Assembly (NCBI GenBank): GCA_045804965.1
Contig: JBJMMD010000041.1
Span: forward strand, 1-64,000
DNA: 64,000 nucleotides
Direction of reading: 5' to 3'
DNA from: CAVTUU01 sp045804965
Lineage (GTDB): Bacteria > Chloroflexota > Chloroflexia > Thermomicrobiales > UBA6265
The first letter of the stretch is position 1; the number at the start of each line of letters is the position of its first letter. The position numbers were made by a program, and so were the translations under genes. Positions 61,169 through 64,000 of the stretch are shown piece after piece. The notes under the pieces were generated by a model, which saw nothing but the letters and a program-made list of their open reading frames with translations, was not told the origin of the DNA and searched no databases.

Positions 61169-62269
61169 TTATGCCTCTCCAAAGGTGGTTTCGAGCTCGA
61201 GAGCCTTACCCTCTTTTGTCGATGCCGTTGCTTTGAGGATGATTTCGAGAACGTGGCACGCATGCTCAGCCGTCAGAATCGGTGCTTCCCGTTCCAATAG
61301 ACAGTCGATGAAATGGGAGGGACCGGCGTGGATCAGGTGATCGGCGATGTACTCGCCCGGGGCCTTGACTCCCTTGATCCAGCCATCGAGACCAAGGAGC
61401 GTGTCGTCGCGCTGGTAGATGTCAATGATACCGTTGCCGTCGTACCAATCATTCATCGAAATACTGATGCTGCCGTTCGTGCAATGAAGCTCAAAGGCTG
61501 GCGCTTTCGAGTTGGGGACGGCGAAGCTCGAGAGGAGTTGGGCGAAGCGATTGTTGCCGAAATCGAGGTGGATCAGATTGTGGTCGTTAGCGCCGACTTG
61601 AATCGTCTGTCCCGCCAATCGCTCAATCAACACGTTGCGCTCGGGAATCGAAACGGCGCCGAAGGCTTGGACCCGGCGCGCGGGACCGAGCAATCCGGTC
61701 ATCGCGTGCAGCGAATAGACGCCGGTGTCGAGCATCGGCCCGACGTTCTTAGCATAGAAGACCGCGGGGTCGCCGGTGTAGCCGCGCCAGCCCGCGGGAC
61801 CCATGTTCGCCATCTGCGCGACCGCGAGTGTCGGTTCGCCCAGCCGGCCGTCGGCAAGGATGTTCTTGATCCATTTGAAGCGCTTGGTTGCCATCACAGC
61901 TGGTGCACACAACAGGAGTCGTTCGTGCTCTTTGGCAAACCCGATCAGTTCCTGCGCTTCGGGCACCGTCGCGGCAAGCGGCTTCTCGGAAAAAACATGG
62001 AGCCCGCGTTCGAGCGCGGCAATCGTCGTGTCACGATGAAACGGCGCCGGGGTAAGATTAAAAATTGCCGCCAGACCCGGCGTCGCGAGGAAATCTTCGT
62101 AGGTTTCGGTCACCGCCGCGCCAGCGAACTCGCGCGCGGCCTTCGCCGCTTGTTCGATCCGGGGGTCATAAAGCGCGACAACAGCCGCGCGATCGAGGCA
62201 CTGTTTCAGGCCAGGAAAATAGGTGCGGAATGCAACATCTCCGCACCCAACAACGCCAACATTAATCAA
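61169..62269 (-). CDS. Gfo/Idh/MocA-family oxidoreductase (second)
   Basis: A 366-residue dehydrogenase. Nucleotide loop GVVGCGDVAF at residues 5-14, EKP motif at 95-97 (FSEKPLAA), and the active-site part YAKNVGPMLDTGVYSLHAMTGLLG. It begins with TTG 62269; GAAGGAGAC lies upstream at a long spacing. No ATG would keep the Rossmann strand. Operon with the sugar epimerase; upstream lie oligopeptide-type ABC ATPases with a gap of 39 bases, so possibly all in one operon. It likely oxidises a sugar or cyclitol; substrate unknown. Confidence 0.9.
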   Translation of the reverse strand: MINVGVVGCGDVAFRTYFPGLKQCLDRAAVVALYDPRIEQAAKAAREFAGAAVTETYEDFLATPGLAAIFNLTPAPFHRDTTIAALERGLHVFSEKPLAATVPEAQELIGFAKEHERLLLCAPAVMATKRFKWIKNILADGRLGEPTLAVAQMANMGPAGWRGYTGDPAVFYAKNVGPMLDTGVYSLHAMTGLLGPARRVQAFGAVSIPERNVLIERLAGQTIQVGANDHNLIHLDFGNNRFAQLLSSFAVPNSKAPAFELHCTNGSISISMNDWYDGNGIIDIYQRDDTLLGLDGWIKGVKAPGEYIADHLIHAGPSHFIDCLLEREAPILTAEHACHVLEIILKATASTKEGKALELETTFGEA

Positions 62270-62308
62270 AGCCCCAACGTCTCCTTCCCTCGTGAATACT
62301 TTTCGCCG

Positions 62309-63346
62309 TTACGCGGGCTTGCCCCGTGATTCGGCATCCTCGCCCGCGCCATACAGATGGCAGCGGACCCAATGATTCGACGAAAGATGAACCACGCCCG
62401 GCATTATATCCCGGCAAACAGCCATCACCTTCGGGCACCGCGGTGCGAACGGGCAGCCGGCCGGAGGATCAACCAAGCGCGGCGGCTCGCCCCGGACTCG
62501 CAGCTCCTTTTTCATCGGTTTGTGGGGATCGGGGACCGCGGCGAGCAGGAGCTCAGTGTAGGGATGGGCAGGATGGGCGATGAGCTCTTCGCTGTTCGCG
62601 CCCTCGACCATGCGGCCCGCGTACATAACGATCGTTTCATCGCCGATGTAGCGGGCACTGGCGACATCGTGGGTGATGTAGAGATAGCTTAACCCGCGCT
62701 CCGCTTTCAGCCGCTCCATGAGATTGAGAATGCCCATCCGGATCGAAACGTCGAGCATCGAGATCGGTTCGTCGGCGAGCAGCACTTCCGGATCGACCGC
62801 GAGCGCACGGGCAATGGAGACGCGTTGCCGCTGACCACCGGAGAGTTCGTGCGGAAATTTGTCCGCAAATTCTTCAACAGGGGTGAGGCCCACGGTTTGC
62901 AGTAACGATTCAATCTTCTGCCGCCGATCCGTGCGGCCGCTTGCCTTGTGGTGGATCGAGAGCGGGCGGGCGAGGTGATGACCGACGGTGTGCACGGCGT
63001 TGAGCGAGCCAAACGGATCCTGGAAGACCATCTGCACATCGCTACGGTACTTGAGCGTGGCGTGGCGCTTCTCTGTCTTGAGCACGTCACTGCCCTTGAA
63101 CAGGATTTGACCCGATGTCGGCTCGATCAAGCGCGCAACCAGGCGCGCGGTCGTGCTCTTTCCGCTGCCCGACTCGCCGACGAGGGCAATGACCTGGCCA
63201 CGTTGTAAGGTGAAGGAAACGTCTTCCAGGGCGTGAAGTTGCTTCTTGTGGAAAAGTCCGCCGACTGGGAAGTGCTTCGTCAACCGCCTCACATCGAGAA
63301 GCGGCGGTTGGGTCGTCGTTGATTGCGCGGGCGATTTGCCCTCCAT
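62309..63346 (-). CDS. Oligopeptide-type ABC transporter ATPase, OppF-like
   Basis: A 345-residue ATPase: Walker A GESGSGKST in the VIALVGESGSGKSTTARLVARLIEP block, Q-loop QMVFQDPFGSLNAVHTVGHHLARPL, signature LSGGQRQRVSIARALAVDPEVLLADEPISMLDVSI with Walker B, H-loop ITHDVASARYIGD. The C-terminal cysteine-rich part PPAGCPFAPRCPKVMAVCRD is the OppF-type 4Fe-4S-like extension. It is paired with the next ATPase gene. ATG 63346 has AGGAG upstream; an in-frame upstream part has no support. The pair feeds the Opp/Dpp-type importer; with sugar genes downstream it may carry oligosaccharides, as in related Opp-type systems. That is inference. Confidence 0.92.
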   Translation of the reverse strand: MEGKSPAQSTTTQPPLLDVRRLTKHFPVGGLFHKKQLHALEDVSFTLQRGQVIALVGESGSGKSTTARLVARLIEPTSGQILFKGSDVLKTEKRHATLKYRSDVQMVFQDPFGSLNAVHTVGHHLARPLSIHHKASGRTDRRQKIESLLQTVGLTPVEEFADKFPHELSGGQRQRVSIARALAVDPEVLLADEPISMLDVSIRMGILNLMERLKAERGLSYLYITHDVASARYIGDETIVMYAGRMVEGANSEELIAHPAHPYTELLLAAVPDPHKPMKKELRVRGEPPRLVDPPAGCPFAPRCPKVMAVCRDIMPGVVHLSSNHWVRCHLYGAGEDAESRGKPA

Positions 63347-63366
63347 GAATCGAATCTCCTCTAAGC

Positions 63367-64000
63367 CTAGTCGGCAGCGGCGCTGACTGGTTCGGCGTAC
63401 AGGTGGCAAGCCACGAAGTGACCGGGCTGCGCCTCGATCAAGCGGGGCAGGACCCGGGTATGCATCGGTTTGACCAGCGCGCAGCGGGGATGGAAGCGAC
63501 AACCAGACGGCGGATTCAGCATGTCGGGCGGGAAGCCTGGAATGCCGGTAAGGTGCCGTTTTTCGCCCGTCAGCGACGGGAACGAATTCATCAGGCCGCG
63601 GGTGTAAGGGTGCAATGGGTTCTCGAAGAGGACGCGCGACGGGGCGAGCTCGACAATCTCCCCGGCATACATGATCGCAATTCGATCCGAGAATTCGACG
63701 AGCAGGGAGAGGTCGTGCGTGATAAAGAGGATCGAAAACCCGAGCCTCTCTTTAAGCTCAATGATCTGCTGCATGATTTCTTGCTGAACGACCACGTCGA
63801 GCGCGGTCGTCGGCTCATCCATGATCATCATTGCGGGCCGGAGCGAAAGGGCAACCGCGATCACGGCGCGTTGGCGCATCCCGCCTGAGAGTTCGTGCGG
63901 ATAGGAGCTGAGACGGCTAACATCGATGCCGACGATTTTCAGCAGCGATTCCGCTCGTTCCTTTGCTTCCTTCTTTGACACCTCCTGATGAGCAAGGATG
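63367..64000 (-). CDS. Oligopeptide-type ABC transporter ATPase, OppD-like (partial at the window end)
   Basis: The visible 211 codons give the C-terminal part: signature LSGGMRQRAVIAVALSLRPAMMIMDEPTTALDVVVQQ, H-loop FITHDLSLLVEFSDRIAIMYAGEIVE, and the Cys-containing end NPPSGCRFHPRCALVKPMHT. The N-terminal part with Walker A lies beyond base 64000; the frame is open to the edge (ILAHQEVSKKEAKERAE). It ends 20 bases before the start of the OppF-like gene, so the two are one operon. Permease and binding-protein genes would be expected upstream, outside the window. Confidence 0.93.
   Translation of the reverse strand, partial: ILAHQEVSKKEAKERAESLLKIVGIDVSRLSSYPHELSGGMRQRAVIAVALSLRPAMMIMDEPTTALDVVVQQEIMQQIIELKERLGFSILFITHDLSLLVEFSDRIAIMYAGEIVELAPSRVLFENPLHPYTRGLMNSFPSLTGEKRHLTGIPGFPPDMLNPPSGCRFHPRCALVKPMHTRVLPRLIEAQPGHFVACHLYAEPVSAAAD

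Noticed and set aside
61313..62329. Long plus-strand frame over the second Gfo/Idh/MocA gene
   Set aside because: Antisense shadow; the minus-strand protein has all family motifs.
1..64000. CRISPR arrays, phage or transposase genes, rRNA
   Set aside because: I looked for regular repeat-spacer series, integrase/transposase motifs and rRNA-like sequence and saw none.

Overview
The window is a GC-rich bacterial chromosome segment with dense, mostly housekeeping and catabolic genes on both strands. Gene content fits a Chloroflexota (Thermomicrobia-like) bacterium best: Ala/Pro/Thr-rich tracts behind signal peptides, a DUF385 deazaflavin-type oxidoreductase, an ECF42-type sigma factor with YCII/DGPF proteins, DUF6069 membrane proteins, PQQ and tungsten/molybdenum enzymes. 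This assignment is an inference from content, not from a marker gene; there is no rRNA or tRNA here. I see no CRISPR array, prophage or transposase.

Layout. 1-5.5 kb: a truncated membrane protein, a stand-alone LigD polymerase domain, a deazaflavin oxidoreductase, a FixH/YtkA-like protein, QueF, a Tat-exported intradiol dioxygenase. 5.8-7.8 kb: two tandem paralogues joining a bifunctional-nuclease (BFN) domain to a two-helix membrane hairpin and a C-terminal domain. 7.8-14 kb: a minus-strand catabolic group (phosphotriesterase-like, decayed DUF4432, DHDPS-like, Gfo/Idh/MocA), a nitroreductase and an exported hydrolase pair. 14-26.4 kb is the redox heart: a PQQ alcohol-dehydrogenase-like propeller fused to a cupredoxin, a MoaD plus aldehyde:ferredoxin oxidoreductase pair, and a seven-gene minus-strand formate dehydrogenase operon whose catalytic subunit reads through an in-frame UGA as selenocysteine, with a visible SECIS hairpin.

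26.7-35.4 kb is an arabinose-polymer module: Tat-exported sugar-binding protein, two permeases, GH51, a LacI regulator and GH127. 35.8-46.3 kb is an ECF42 region: sigma factor, DUF6069, fused and single YCII/DGPF proteins, VOC protein, an Asp-box propeller with a MoaD/ThiS-like partner, DHFR/RibD-like and PNPOx-like proteins, and a serine hydrolase. Three intergenic sites here share TGTCGA-N17-CGAC, 42 to 65 bases before start codons; this probably is the regulon of the sigma factor.

46.3-49.3 kb is a minus-strand sugar-acid type operon (Ldh family dehydrogenase, HpcH/HpaI aldolase, epimerase-like). 49.4-55.7 kb has a small zinc-finger-like protein, an AI-2E family transporter, a LuxR-type ATPase regulator and a type II NADH dehydrogenase. 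56.8-58.9 kb is a nicotinamidase plus nicotinate phosphoribosyltransferase NAD-salvage operon. 59-60.3 kb is a frameshifted TetR gene divergent from a second DUF6069 gene, with a paired inverted operator. 60.4-64 kb has a sugar epimerase plus dehydrogenase pair and the two ATPase subunits of an oligopeptide-type ABC importer, the last cut by the window end.

Four genes are visibly broken (DUF4432, MBL-fold, DHFR-like, TetR). Two dispersed repeat families sit between genes: a four-copy TCATnCTGAGCGAA-type element and a REP-like GGCGCAC palindrome.
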